In this document: piece after piece, positions 1 to 7,397 of the stretch | How the letters are laid out: each line of letters begins with the position of its first letter | Numbering within the stretch: position 1 is the stretch's first letter | Assembly (NCBI GenBank): GCA_026003615.1 | Contig: BPHQ01000002.1 | Span: 1-64,000 of the forward strand | Length of the DNA: 64,000 bases | Direction of reading: 5' to 3' | Origin: Bellilinea sp. | GTDB taxonomy: Bacteria > Chloroflexota > Anaerolineae > Anaerolineales > Anaerolineaceae | The notes under the pieces: model-generated | Databases searched by the model: none | What the model was told of the DNA's origin: nothing | What the model saw: the letters and a program-made list of their open reading frames with translations, nothing else | Made by a program: the position numbers and the translations under genes

Positions 1-1257
1 ATAATTTTGAGATAATTTGAGCCGGTTTTGATAGTAATCTTGCTCTGCCTGCCGTTCGGTGCGGGCAAAATCGCGCATCAGGCGCAAACGCTGTTCGGCA
101 TATTGAGCAATCAGCGATTTGCGATTGTTTTCGTAGTTTCGTTCAATTTCTACCCGTTGAGCGGCAAACTCGGCAATAATCTGATTACGCTCTGCCTGTG
201 CCCGCCTTTCATACTCAGTACGCTGCTGCTGGGCTTGCTCATAAGCCGCAAACGCATCCAGTTGCTGCTGGGTAGCCATCGCGTCACGCTGGGCGGCTTC
301 GGCATGTTTCTCAACTACTCCCGTCAATTGACCAATCATCATTGCCCACTGCTGCCCGCGTTCTTCGGAACCAAATAATCCAAAACGGCCGGAATAATAA
401 GCCGCAATGGTAGCCAATTGTCCCGGTGCTGCCTGCATATTGCGCTGCGCTCCAAAATCAGTGCGGGATAATGCGCTGTAGCCGGCCGCTGCGCCCATGC
501 CAACCAAAGCGGTCACGCCAACATATGGATTGAACAGCGCACCGCCAGCACTACCCATACTGCCGAGCAAGGCCGGAATATTGAGCGCCTTAGTGACGCC
601 AATCAGCATCGTAATCTGCCCGGCTAATTGGGCCAGTCCGCCAATTGCAACCAGACTCCCGCCCAACATCAAGCCGGCCTTGATCAGGTCAGGATTGCGT
701 TCAACCAGATCGGCGATTTTGGCAACCAGATCGGCGGCCATGCGCAATGCCGGCAATAACTCATTTGTCGCCACCGCCCCGATCCGCATAAAAGATTGCT
801 GTATATCCATTTGTGCCTGTTTCCAGGCAAAAGCAACCGTGTCAAAAGGCGATGCGGATTGCAAGTAAGATTGGATTGATCCGGTTATCGGCGACAATAT
901 GCCTCTACCAAAGCGCTCAAATGTTCCACCAATCCGGTCGAGCTTTTCGCCAATGTCGCGCAGATTGAATAAATTATCGCGTATATCCCGCGAACTGTTA
1001 GCCATCCCGCGCAATACAGTTTGAGCGCGCTGCGCTTTTTGATCCAATTCTACTAATTCGTGGGTAATCGCTTGTAATTCTTTTTCAAGAGCCGTTACAT
1101 CTTTACCAACCGCCTGATGCAGTTTCATCGTCTCGCGCAAGGTCTGCATACGTTTTTGCAATTCCTCAGCGCGAGACTGCAATTTTTTGAAGTCTTCCTG
1201 TGCCTTCGAAGCGTCCGATCCGAACATCAACAAAAAACGAAGTTGTTTTTCGTCCAT
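1..1257 (-). CDS. Phage tail tape measure protein (N-terminal part, runs off the window)
   Basis: The minus-strand frame stays open from ATG 1257 to position 1, giving at least 419 residues; the C-terminus lies outside the window. It begins MDEKQLRFLLMFGSDASKAQ, continues as a charged coiled coil (about residues 15-115), then a Gly/Ala-rich hydrophobic stretch (about 205-285), then another Gln/Arg/Glu-rich helical part. That layout is typical of tape measure proteins, which set tail length and help DNA entry. A ribosome site AGGTG lies five bases before the start. It follows the tail tube and frameshifted chaperone genes, the expected order. Identification rests on layout and position rather than a sequence signature. 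Confidence 0.8.
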   Translation of the reverse strand, partial: MDEKQLRFLLMFGSDASKAQEDFKKLQSRAEELQKRMQTLRETMKLHQAVGKDVTALEKELQAITHELVELDQKAQRAQTVLRGMANSSRDIRDNLFNLRDIGEKLDRIGGTFERFGRGILSPITGSIQSYLQSASPFDTVAFAWKQAQMDIQQSFMRIGAVATNELLPALRMAADLVAKIADLVERNPDLIKAGLMLGGSLVAIGGLAQLAGQITMLIGVTKALNIPALLGSMGSAGGALFNPYVGVTALVGMGAAAGYSALSRTDFGAQRNMQAAPGQLATIAAYYSGRFGLFGSEERGQQWAMMIGQLTGVVEKHAEAAQRDAMATQQQLDAFAAYEQAQQQRTEYERRAQAERNQIIAEFAAQRVEIERNYENNRKSLIAQYAEQRLRLMRDFARTERQAEQDYYQNRLKLSQNY

Positions 1258-1271
1258 AAATCACCTAAAAT
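1243..1271 (+). promoter_or_regulatory. Plus-strand sigma70-type promoter for the 75-aa membrane protein
   Basis: TTGTTT (1243-1248) and TAAAAT (1266-1271) are separated by exactly 17 bases and point against the surrounding late operon. The predicted start of transcription falls on or next to the ATG at 1278, so the mRNA would be leaderless. Confidence 0.55.
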
Positions 1272-1277
1272 AGAAAT

Positions 1278-1505
1278 ATGTACAGCAGTTGGTTCAAGAA
1301 CGATCCCGATGAAAATACATGGGAGCCGCCGTCACGGCCTTCTAATGCCGGGACAATCTGGTTTGTTTCCATGTTTATTACATCTTTTGTCCTGGTCGGA
1401 CTGGCGGTTTTTGTGCCCAATCCGGGTCTATACATTGCAGCCTGTGGATTTCCCGTAGCATGGATTGTTTTTTTGCTTTGGCTGTTGCACTTACTCCGCA
1501 TCTGA
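1278..1505 (+). CDS. Small two-helix membrane protein, possible prophage moron
   Basis: This is a 75-residue protein with a charged N-terminus (about 1-24) and two hydrophobic segments (about 26-47 and 49-72). It is not recognised. It is the only convincing plus-strand protein gene inside the minus-strand late region, sitting between the tape measure start and the chaperone stop. A promoter with 17-base spacing ends six bases before the ATG and no Shine-Dalgarno is needed, which suggests a leaderless transcript. Phage genes placed like this are often morons expressed in the lysogen and can alter the host envelope; that role is inference. The minus-strand frame over the same bases looks non-coding. 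Confidence 0.5.
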   Translation: MYSSWFKNDPDENTWEPPSRPSNAGTIWFVSMFITSFVLVGLAVFVPNPGLYIAACGFPVAWIVFLLWLLHLLRI

Positions 1506-1751
1506 CTGCTCCCTTCGCAACTTTTCACCAACCGATTTCAGTCGCAACACCGCTCGAAGCAGATCATCCGGCTGACTGAGTATGGTGTTGATGTCCCATT
1601 TCCATTCAACTGCTTCCAAAACCAGTAAAATGTCTAGTGCCTGACTGAGAATAGAAGTGGGGATTTCCCCCAAACCAAGCGATTCGTCCGGAAAATCCCC
1701 AGCAACCTTTGAACAGTAAAACCGTTCTAATTGTCTGACAACATCTAATCT
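1491..1751 (-). CDS. Tail assembly chaperone, frameshift extension (gpT-like part)
   Basis: This 86-codon frame is open downstream of the 117-aa chaperone frame and offset by -1. It has no good start of its own: the first in-frame ATG, at 1793, lies inside the upstream gene. Ribosomes slipping at the A-run 1751-1758 would read E-K-K-R-L-D and carry on to the stop at 1491, giving a fusion of about 202 residues. In siphophages the long form is made at low level and helps coat the tape measure protein during tail assembly. Position between tail tube and tape measure genes fits that family rule exactly. Confidence 0.75.
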   Translation of the reverse strand, partial: RLDVVRQLERFYCSKVAGDFPDESLGLGEIPTSILSQALDILLVLEAVEWKWDINTILSQPDDLLRAVLRLKSVGEKLRREQSDAE

Positions 1752-2098
1752 TTTTTTTCGCTGTTGCGCTCTTCCAGCGGCTGTAAAGACCAACCGGGAT
1801 TTTCCTCAAGGACGGCTGCTAACCATGCTTCGCCGATCTCGTAAGGCAAGGCGCAGAACTCCAAAGGCGTTAACTCCTCAATGGTTTTTCTTTCACCGTT
1901 TTGCTCGATTTCGCCTTGCGTACAGGCGATGCAGCGCGGATAGACCATTACTGCGACAGCCTGTTCGACATCGCTGTTGTAATCTGTCTCGGCTGCTTTG
2001 GCAGCCAGCATCCCGCGCCGCATCGCATCACTTACAGTGGCGTGGCGGATAGTCAACCGCACCGTTACGCCTTCAGCGTTTAATTCCAGATTTCTCAT
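1745..2098 (-). CDS. Tail assembly chaperone, short form (gpG-like)
   Basis: A 117-residue soluble protein that starts with RNLELNAEGVTVRLTIR and ends NSEKKD. Its ATG overlaps the stop of the tail tube gene (ATGA), so the two are translationally coupled. Gene position (tail tube, then this, then tape measure) and the slippery A-run just before its stop identify it as the short tail assembly chaperone, which binds the tape measure protein. Sequence itself is not distinctive. The longer frameshift product uses the frame listed at 1491-1751. Confidence 0.75.
   Translation of the reverse strand: MRNLELNAEGVTVRLTIRHATVSDAMRRGMLAAKAAETDYNSDVEQAVAVMVYPRCIACTQGEIEQNGERKTIEELTPLEFCALPYEIGEAWLAAVLEENPGWSLQPLEERNSEKKD
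1751..1758 (-). promoter_or_regulatory. Programmed -1 frameshift slippery site
   Basis: On the minus strand eight A residues give the zero-frame codons GAA-AAA-AAA-GAT-TAG. This contains the canonical heptamer A-AAA-AAA, and the zero-frame stop follows at once. Slipping back one base leads straight into the open downstream frame. The arrangement matches known phage tail chaperone frameshifts. Confidence 0.8.
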
Positions 2099-2904
2099 CC
2101 GGCAACCTCACGCAGAACGACAATTACATCGTTGTTAGCCGGTGCAGTTGAGAAAGTAATTCCGGTGACCGTCTTGGTTAAACCACTGGTAACTTCCGCG
2201 CCGTTTTTCCAAACTTTAATGCCGTCCGTAGAAACCGCCGGGAAGTTGGCCGGAAAATCGAAGGCTGTCGTAGTACCATCGCCCAAATACGACGCAATCC
2301 GCAACGGGTAATTGCTCCAAACTTCCAGAACTTGCGCTTCCAAAAAGCCTTCCGTGTTGTTGGAGAAAGCCACGCCCCACAAGTGCTTTTTCACCCGATT
2401 GGGCGCCACCTGATACTGAGTAATGGCTTTATCTGCACCCATGCCGGGTGATTTGCGCACCACCTGGGCCGATGGAATAATGAAACTATGCCAATAGGTC
2501 TTGCCAGTCTCCAATCCTTTAGCTGCTTGATAGAGTAACAGCGCCACACGCGGCTCAAAGCCCTGTTTGTCGGTTGCAATACCAACTACGGTTGTTTCAC
2601 CTACGGTGGCTACCTTCGTCCCATCCAGAAGCGCAGCCAATACCGGATCGGCAGCTTCCACATTCAGCCGCGCATCTGCACCTTCCTGAGGTGGCAAATA
2701 TACAACCTGAGTGATGCCGTCTTCACCCAATCCGGTCAGCTTGCGCGCATCTGGAATGGTCAGGTCAAATGCAGTTGTCCCCTTGAACTGGATGCCTTCA
2801 TAAGCCGTTGTATCGCTGGCTTTTGGATAACCGTTGCTGTCCAGTTCATATACACAAGCATAGCGTAAACCGTAATTCAATGTTTTTTCAGTTGGTGCTG
2901 CCAT
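2095..2904 (-). CDS. Major tail (tube) protein with C-terminal accessory domain
   Basis: A 269-residue protein. Residues about 1-205 look like a tail tube subunit: extended beta-rich sequence, a segment TTAFDLTIPDARKLTGL, and GTKVATVGETT. Residues about 206-269 form a separate segment with GDGTTTAFDFPANFP and a valine-rich end, resembling small beta domains attached to phage tail tubes and fibres. It directly precedes the tail chaperone pair, the usual place of the tube gene. Its start overlaps the small zinc-binding gene by 17 bases. Function is assigned from gene order plus general features. Confidence 0.75.
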   Translation of the reverse strand: MAAPTEKTLNYGLRYACVYELDSNGYPKASDTTAYEGIQFKGTTAFDLTIPDARKLTGLGEDGITQVVYLPPQEGADARLNVEAADPVLAALLDGTKVATVGETTVVGIATDKQGFEPRVALLLYQAAKGLETGKTYWHSFIIPSAQVVRKSPGMGADKAITQYQVAPNRVKKHLWGVAFSNNTEGFLEAQVLEVWSNYPLRIASYLGDGTTTAFDFPANFPAVSTDGIKVWKNGAEVTSGLTKTVTGITFSTAPANNDVIVVLREVAG

Positions 2905-3055
2905 TTTGTTCTACTCCTTCTTTTTTGATTTCAATCACCGGACGACTGTAACCAATACAGTCGCAGAAGTATTTCACCTCATACTCAGTATGATGAGGGG
3001 ATAACAATTTTCCACAAAGTGGGCAGGGTATTTTTTCATCAGATTTGGATTTCAT
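2888..3055 (-). CDS. Small zinc-ribbon protein, Com-like
   Basis: A 55-residue protein with CPLCGKLLS near the N-terminus and CDC about 20 residues later, giving four cysteines for one zinc. The pattern resembles the Mu Com family of small phage zinc fingers, which in Mu act as translational regulators; that assignment is tentative. Its ATG overlaps the lysozyme stop (ATGA) and its stop lies inside the tail tube gene, so it is tightly held in the operon. One exact copy of the prophage palindrome (2982-2990) lies in it and encodes T-E-Y. Confidence 0.65.
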   Translation of the reverse strand: MKSKSDEKIPCPLCGKLLSPHHTEYEVKYFCDCIGYSRPVIEIKKEGVEQNGSTN

Positions 3056-3912
3056 ACAATCTCCTGCATAAATACCGAACCGTCATATACCAGTGCTGAC
3101 CAGCCAGCGGAATGCTTGATCCAGACCCGCCGGGCATTTTCTACTTTGATAGCCTCAACGATAATTTGTGCGCCCTGTCGCAAATCACCAATGCGCGCAA
3201 ATGACGTAGCCGGCCCTTGACGAATATTCAGAACCGGAACGGCTATCCTCAATTTGACAGAGTTCACGATTGGCGGCGGCAAAGCAACAGAATTTGACTG
3301 ATAACGCTCCCGTAACTGCTCAACGGTGCCATTGAACCAGTTCAAATCAATTTGTTTGCTTTCTACGCCATACAAAGCCCCATCGCCTTTATCCGAGTAC
3401 TGCCAGAACAGCCAGTCTGTCCACGGGACCGGCACCGTTGGGCGCGTTACGCCATAATGCGCAACCCACAGCGGGTATTTTTTCCATCTATCAGAAGTAT
3501 CGCCGTATTCACGCCAATAACCCGGCGAGGTATAGATTACACACAACCGGCCTATTAAATCTTCAGCTGTCTGAATAAAAGCATTAAGGGCTGAAATAGC
3601 CGCCAGCCGATTTGGAGCATTTCTGCGCTCTTCGTAATCAATGACCGGTTCGATGTCTGGCGGATAATCCGCTATTAAACCAGCAAAATAGCGCGCCTGT
3701 TGATCAGAAGGTACTGACCAATCTAAATAGTGGTACATTCCCACCAGCAAACCGGCTTGTTTTGCGGCACGGTAGTTTTCAATAAAGCGGCGATCTGTCC
3801 AGGTTGCCTGGGATGCTTTGAGAAACACGAATGACGCGCCGGCTTCGAGCATCTTTTCGAAATTGACAACACCTTGCCAGTGACTGACATCACAGCCCAA
3901 TACCCTATCCAT
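3052..3912 (-). CDS. Glycoside hydrolase family 25 lysozyme (endolysin) with SH3-like domain
   Basis: A 286-residue cell-wall hydrolase. The GH25 muramidase domain spans about 1-205: DVSHWQG (residues 8-14) with the first catalytic Asp, DYEE (92-95) with the second Asp and the catalytic Glu, and the late WQYSDKG motif. Residues about 215-286 form an SH3-type wall-binding domain (VLNIRQGPATSFARIGDL). It cleaves peptidoglycan glycan strands for lysis. There is no signal peptide, so it needs the adjacent holin genes to reach the wall. Its start overlaps the tiny membrane gene upstream. Family assignment is firm. Confidence 0.95.
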   Translation of the reverse strand: MDRVLGCDVSHWQGVVNFEKMLEAGASFVFLKASQATWTDRRFIENYRAAKQAGLLVGMYHYLDWSVPSDQQARYFAGLIADYPPDIEPVIDYEERRNAPNRLAAISALNAFIQTAEDLIGRLCVIYTSPGYWREYGDTSDRWKKYPLWVAHYGVTRPTVPVPWTDWLFWQYSDKGDGALYGVESKQIDLNWFNGTVEQLRERYQSNSVALPPPIVNSVKLRIAVPVLNIRQGPATSFARIGDLRQGAQIIVEAIKVENARRVWIKHSAGWSALVYDGSVFMQEIV

Positions 3913-4033
3913 CGCGCCAATCCTCGTCTCTCGAAATCATTGCTGACAAAATACAGGCGGCAATTGGCCCACCAACGAGAATGATCATCAGAACAAATAT
4001 GATCACAAATCCAACCGCTAAAATCATACTCAT
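3905..4033 (-). CDS. 42-aa single-span membrane protein of the lysis cassette
   Basis: A tiny frame too short for usual gene callers: MSMILAVGFVIIFVLMIILV followed by GGPIAACILS and a charged C-terminus (SRDEDWRDG). Its ATG overlaps the stop of the XhlA-like gene (ATGA) and its stop overlaps the lysozyme start (ATGGATAG), so it is translationally coupled on both sides. One hydrophobic helix and a charged tail suit a small holin, antiholin or release factor. That role is inference from position. Confidence 0.65.
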   Translation of the reverse strand: MSMILAVGFVIIFVLMIILVGGPIAACILSAMISRDEDWRDG

Positions 4034-4386
4034 TTGACAACCCCAAGTATCTGCGTCACTAACCAGATGAGTACTGTACTTCCCAATATCCCGCCCAGCC
4101 AGGCCATAAGACGGTTTGAGTGGTCTAAACGACTGACAATTTGCGTAAGGTTATCAATTTTTTTATCGTGCTCTTCAAGTTTGCGCCATGCGGCGTCAAT
4201 GCGATTTTCCATCAGCGGGTGCGCTCCTGCCTCATGATTTTCCAATGCCCTCACGCGCTCTTCAACCGCCCTCAGCATCTGCTTAATCTCACTAATATCC
4301 CGCGCCACCTGATCAAAGCGAGCGGTCAATTCCGAGATTTGGCGCTGGAGCGACAGGTTTGAGACGCGCTCTTCCGTGGGATTCAC
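4030..4386 (-). CDS. XhlA-like coiled-coil membrane protein
   Basis: A 118-residue protein with a long heptad-rich coiled coil (about 8-90: RQISELTARFDQVARDISEI, later EEHDKKIDNLTQIVSRLD) and one C-terminal transmembrane helix (about 93-114). This is the layout of XhlA-type proteins, which work with a holin and an amidase or lysozyme in lysis. It lies between the holin (4390-4650) and the tiny membrane protein, which supports the assignment. Start context: the gene follows the holin by three bases. Confidence 0.7.
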   Translation of the reverse strand: MNPTEERVSNLSLQRQISELTARFDQVARDISEIKQMLRAVEERVRALENHEAGAHPLMENRIDAAWRKLEEHDKKIDNLTQIVSRLDHSNRLMAWLGGILGSTVLIWLVTQILGVVK

Positions 4387-4389
4387 GAT

Positions 4390-4650
4390 TTACCCCCTCC
4401 CAACACTCTTGGCAGCATCGTAGATACCGCTGGCAACCAGTCCGAGCGCAAGCCCGTACATCACCGCGCCAAACCAGTCTGCAAACGAGACCAGCGGCGC
4501 TTGAGCATACCAGTATGCCACGCCAATTACTGCGCCAATTACCATACTCGCAGCATTTAGCGATTTGCCTTCGACACCAAAGCGCTTGATCCATTCAACC
4601 AGCGCAATAACCAACGCCACTAACGGAATTCCATTCACAATTTGTTCCAT
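4390..4650 (-). CDS. Phage holin
   Basis: An 86-residue protein with a hydrophobic N-terminal helix (IVNGIPLVALVIALVEWIKR) and two further hydrophobic segments (about 31-50 and 57-77), ending in a short positive tail. Length, three-helix topology and position before an XhlA-like protein and a GH25 lysozyme support a holin that permeabilises the membrane at lysis. I cannot place it in a named holin family with certainty. Confidence 0.75.
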   Translation of the reverse strand: MEQIVNGIPLVALVIALVEWIKRFGVEGKSLNAASMVIGAVIGVAYWYAQAPLVSFADWFGAVMYGLALGLVASGIYDAAKSVGRG

Positions 4651-4658
4651 GTTTCACC

Positions 4659-5117
4659 TCACTCATACAATGCAATTGAAATTGGCACAATCGCAGTGAT
4701 TGCCAGCCTGAATTCAACACCTAAATAGTTCTGTCCTGCATAGCTCAAGACCTGAATGCCGCTGTCTCCCAGCCAGGTTGCTTTCTCAATCCAGGGCAAC
4801 ACAGAATCTTTCGTTCCTTTGCCAAGCATAGGATGCGACAAGAACACATTACGCACACTTACCAGGAACGGCTCAACCGATTTTTCCGCCTCACCGTCAA
4901 TACCTTGCAGTACAGGTTTGACATATAGTCGCATCAGCCAGGTACGGGTCTCCTCAGTAATGGTTTCACCAATTGAGGTGAGAACTGCCGGCCCGGCAAA
5001 TGTACAAAAGACCGGCAAGTCCGAATCGGCCAGCGATTGCGGCGCCCACACGTAAGCCCGTTTGATTCCGGTGATGGTTTTCTGAATATCCGCTAATCGC
5101 TGTCGAATATCGCTCAT
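4659..5117 (-). CDS. Putative tail completion / minor tail protein
   Basis: A 152-residue soluble protein, not recognised from sequence. It begins MSDIRQRLADIQKTITGIKRAY and has mixed alpha/beta character with a C-terminal beta stretch (NYLGVEFRLAITAIVPI). It overlaps the connector gene by four bases (ATGA). In many siphophages the slot between connector and tail tube encodes the tail terminator or completion protein that caps the tail tube; I infer the same here, although the lysis cassette lies between this gene and the tube gene. Confidence 0.5.
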   Translation of the reverse strand: MSDIRQRLADIQKTITGIKRAYVWAPQSLADSDLPVFCTFAGPAVLTSIGETITEETRTWLMRLYVKPVLQGIDGEAEKSVEPFLVSVRNVFLSHPMLGKGTKDSVLPWIEKATWLGDSGIQVLSYAGQNYLGVEFRLAITAIVPISIALYE

Positions 5118-5680
5118 AACACAATCCGTTTATATGGTTTCAGCATGACCTGAACCCGCTCCGGCAGGGCTTTGGTATATTGCAGCATACCCAGCTCTGC
5201 CACACCAATGCTGTCTGTTAAACCCGATTTGACCTCTTTGTAAAAGCGCACACTCAGTAAGGTGGCAGCATTCACCAGGTCATCCGGCAAAGGTGAAAAA
5301 CCGCCAGTAAACGAAATATTTACTAAAACTTTTCCTTGTCCGTTTACCCCATTCCATGATACCGAAGCCTTGAGCACGTCCGCTTTAGCCGGATCCAGCT
5401 CATGCCAACTCTCATGAGCAGAAAACCGATAGGCTAAATACGATACACTTTCGACAATCGGCTTCGGCGGCCAACAACACAAAATCCCATCAGCGGAAAC
5501 ATATCCTCGAACGGTTACATTTGACAGCGTTTCCCTGACGAAATAGTTGTCGCTGCCTCCGCAATACCGGTCAATGGTCCGGCTTGCCTGGGTAATCAGT
5601 TCCGTCAACAGGACATCATCGGCGTTTTCTGCGCTTCCGAGCGCCCGTTTGACTGCCGCCAAAGTCGTGTAATCCGCCAT
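5114..5680 (-). CDS. Head-tail connector protein (gp6/gp15-like adaptor)
   Basis: A 188-residue protein beginning MADYTTLAAVKRALGSAENA, then DDVLLTELITQASRTIDRYC. The opening 'xYxTLAxVKxxLG' and the following helix with D/E and 'ASxxIDxYC' are typical of the HK97 gp6-like adaptor family, which forms the ring under the portal. C-terminal helix ALPERVQVMLKPYKRIVL also fits. It lies after capsid and a 76-aa gene. Its start overlaps the 76-aa gene by 65 bases, more than its other neighbours, but the family-like N-terminus supports this start. Confidence 0.75.
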   Translation of the reverse strand: MADYTTLAAVKRALGSAENADDVLLTELITQASRTIDRYCGGSDNYFVRETLSNVTVRGYVSADGILCCWPPKPIVESVSYLAYRFSAHESWHELDPAKADVLKASVSWNGVNGQGKVLVNISFTGGFSPLPDDLVNAATLLSVRFYKEVKSGLTDSIGVAELGMLQYTKALPERVQVMLKPYKRIVL

Positions 5681-5846
5681 TCATCTGCTCCAGCTGTTCA
5701 TACTCAGTATCAAGCAAGGCAATTACACCAGAATTGATCAAACCTTCGGCTATGTCTTCAGGCAGTTCAATTTGGCCATTTTCAACATAGGCAACGAAAT
5801 CACCCTGACTGATACTGCGTAAGTCTCCCAATACCCGGTATTTCAT
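5616..5846 (-). CDS. Small phage protein between capsid and connector
   Basis: A 76-residue protein: MKYRVLGDLRSISQGDFVAY, then an acidic-hydrophobic middle (ELPEDIAEGLINSGVIALLD) and a basic C-terminus (ARKRRKRR). Not recognised. The segment resembles short head proteins found after the capsid gene that hold a loop 'G...I.LP...A..LI..G.I', but this is a weak impression. The basic tail overlaps the connector start by 65 bases, so the C-terminus may have been extended through the next gene. An exact prophage palindrome (5701-5709) lies inside. Confidence 0.5.
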   Translation of the reverse strand: MKYRVLGDLRSISQGDFVAYVENGQIELPEDIAEGLINSGVIALLDTEYEQLEQMNGGLHDFGGSQTGARKRRKRR

Positions 5847-5898
5847 AGAACCTCAATGTGGGGGAGAGACTCTCTCAAGCCCCTCCCCCGTTGACCGT

Positions 5899-7386
5899 TT
5901 ACGCATTGCCGATATTGGTGATGATCCCAATGGAAGGCGGGAAGTAGTGAGCAAATACGCCATCGAAATAGACGCCGCTTTCGTATTTCCGCGTGCGCTG
6001 TGGCCATTCGATTTGATAGTAATCTTGGCGCAGGCGCATCTCCATCACATTGGGTACCCCATTGATCGGATAAGGCAATTGCTCGGTAACCGCTACCAGC
6101 GTACCGGGCGGCAGATTGGGATGAATCTCCAGCGGCACTTCCGGCGCTACGCCCATCGCAAAGCGGTTGAGCAAACTTTTCACCCGCATACCGGCAGTAA
6201 ATTCCATGCCCGTCACATACGGAATCTGCGCGGCGGATGCCGTTAGGACTTTCTTAGTAATGTTGTCCGCTTCCTGAGCATTCACATAGATGCGGGTCGG
6301 GGATATACGATAGTTATCCCACATCCAGCGGAACATCTCGTTGATTTCGGTAATGCCACCATCATTAGAAGCAGAAAGCCCAGTACCTGTCCCTAAAGTA
6401 CCATCCGGCATGACCTTGATGTAAGCACCAGAACCGCTCGTCCATGCCTGGTACAAAATACCATCATAGCTGAGCAGATTACGCGAATTGTCCCCGGTAA
6501 TCGCACTGGCATTCTGCCGGCCGGAAGTCACCAGACTGGTCAGCACAACGCTGTTGACAGTTGTAATGGCTTGCAGCACTTCATTACCGCTGGTGCCCAC
6601 ATACCATGCGTAAGCCACGGCACCCGTAACAGGTGTCACTTTGGCTTTGATCACATTAGTCGAGCCGGTAATTGCACCGGTGCTGGTCGCATTGGACTTA
6701 TTCGATGATCCGCCGCCATATGTGAACGGTGAACCGCCGCTGGCCGGAGTAACACTGACCTGACCAACCACCCCGCCGCTTAGCGAGGATGACAGATACC
6801 CGTACAGCGTTAAGGCCACAACAATCACATTGTAGGTACCGGCTCCAATTGAGCCACCGCTTGCTTCGGTAGTTACAGTTGGCGCAGAAGGCGTACCTAA
6901 CTGAACAGTATAGTTTCCGCCCAGATCGGCGATTTCTTCTTCAATCATGGTGGCCCAGAGCAATCGTTGAGCTTGCGTGGCACGCACATCCTCGAAACCA
7001 ACTGCAGCGCGTTCGGCTTCAAAAGTGATGCTGTCCTCAAGCCCTAAGGTACGATAAGGCGCACTCTTGTCCTGAACATCAGTGGTGACCACACCATTGC
7101 GCTCACCCTCTGGCACAAAACCGCGCAATCCGGCCGTATTGATACCTACCACCGCTTTCCAATTGGTTGACGTACCACCACCACCTGAAACACGTGGTGT
7201 GCGGTTGCGAATTGGGGTCAAAACTGGGAATAGATTCTTAGCAGGTGCTTGCAGGTCATAAGCTACCAAACCGGTCGCCTGAGTAACGCCGGCTTTCTTC
7301 AGTGCATCGGCTGGCATCGGTTTTCCCAATGCTTTATAAAACTCGGCAACCGCCTCACGAGTTAATTGAGAAAGATTTTCAATCAT
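5899..7386 (-). CDS. Major capsid protein with an inserted Ig/fibronectin-like region
   Basis: A 495-residue protein. The N-terminal part (about 1-160) has NLFPVLTPIRNRTPRV, a glycine loop, and SITFEAERAAVGFEDVRATQ; the C-terminal part (about 340-495) has ITEINEMFRWMWDNYRISPT, RIYVNAQEADNITKKVL and an ending FAHYFPPSIGIITNIG. This matches HK97-fold capsids of the kind beginning with a short helix and 'LTPIRN'. Between them, about 165-335, lies a Gly/Ser/Thr/Val-rich beta stretch that looks like one or two surface Ig or Fn3 domains. Ribosome site GGAG precedes the ATG. It follows the protease-scaffold gene, as expected. Confidence 0.85.
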   Translation of the reverse strand: MIENLSQLTREAVAEFYKALGKPMPADALKKAGVTQATGLVAYDLQAPAKNLFPVLTPIRNRTPRVSGGGGTSTNWKAVVGINTAGLRGFVPEGERNGVVTTDVQDKSAPYRTLGLEDSITFEAERAAVGFEDVRATQAQRLLWATMIEEEIADLGGNYTVQLGTPSAPTVTTEASGGSIGAGTYNVIVVALTLYGYLSSSLSGGVVGQVSVTPASGGSPFTYGGGSSNKSNATSTGAITGSTNVIKAKVTPVTGAVAYAWYVGTSGNEVLQAITTVNSVVLTSLVTSGRQNASAITGDNSRNLLSYDGILYQAWTSGSGAYIKVMPDGTLGTGTGLSASNDGGITEINEMFRWMWDNYRISPTRIYVNAQEADNITKKVLTASAAQIPYVTGMEFTAGMRVKSLLNRFAMGVAPEVPLEIHPNLPPGTLVAVTEQLPYPINGVPNVMEMRLRQDYYQIEWPQRTRKYESGVYFDGVFAHYFPPSIGIITNIGNA

Positions 7387-7397
7387 GTTGATTCTCC

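Noticed and set aside
1265-1531. 88-aa minus-strand frame between tape measure and chaperone genes
   Set aside because: Composition is low-complexity and unlike neighbouring proteins, and the plus strand over the same bases has a better frame with membrane helices and a promoter.
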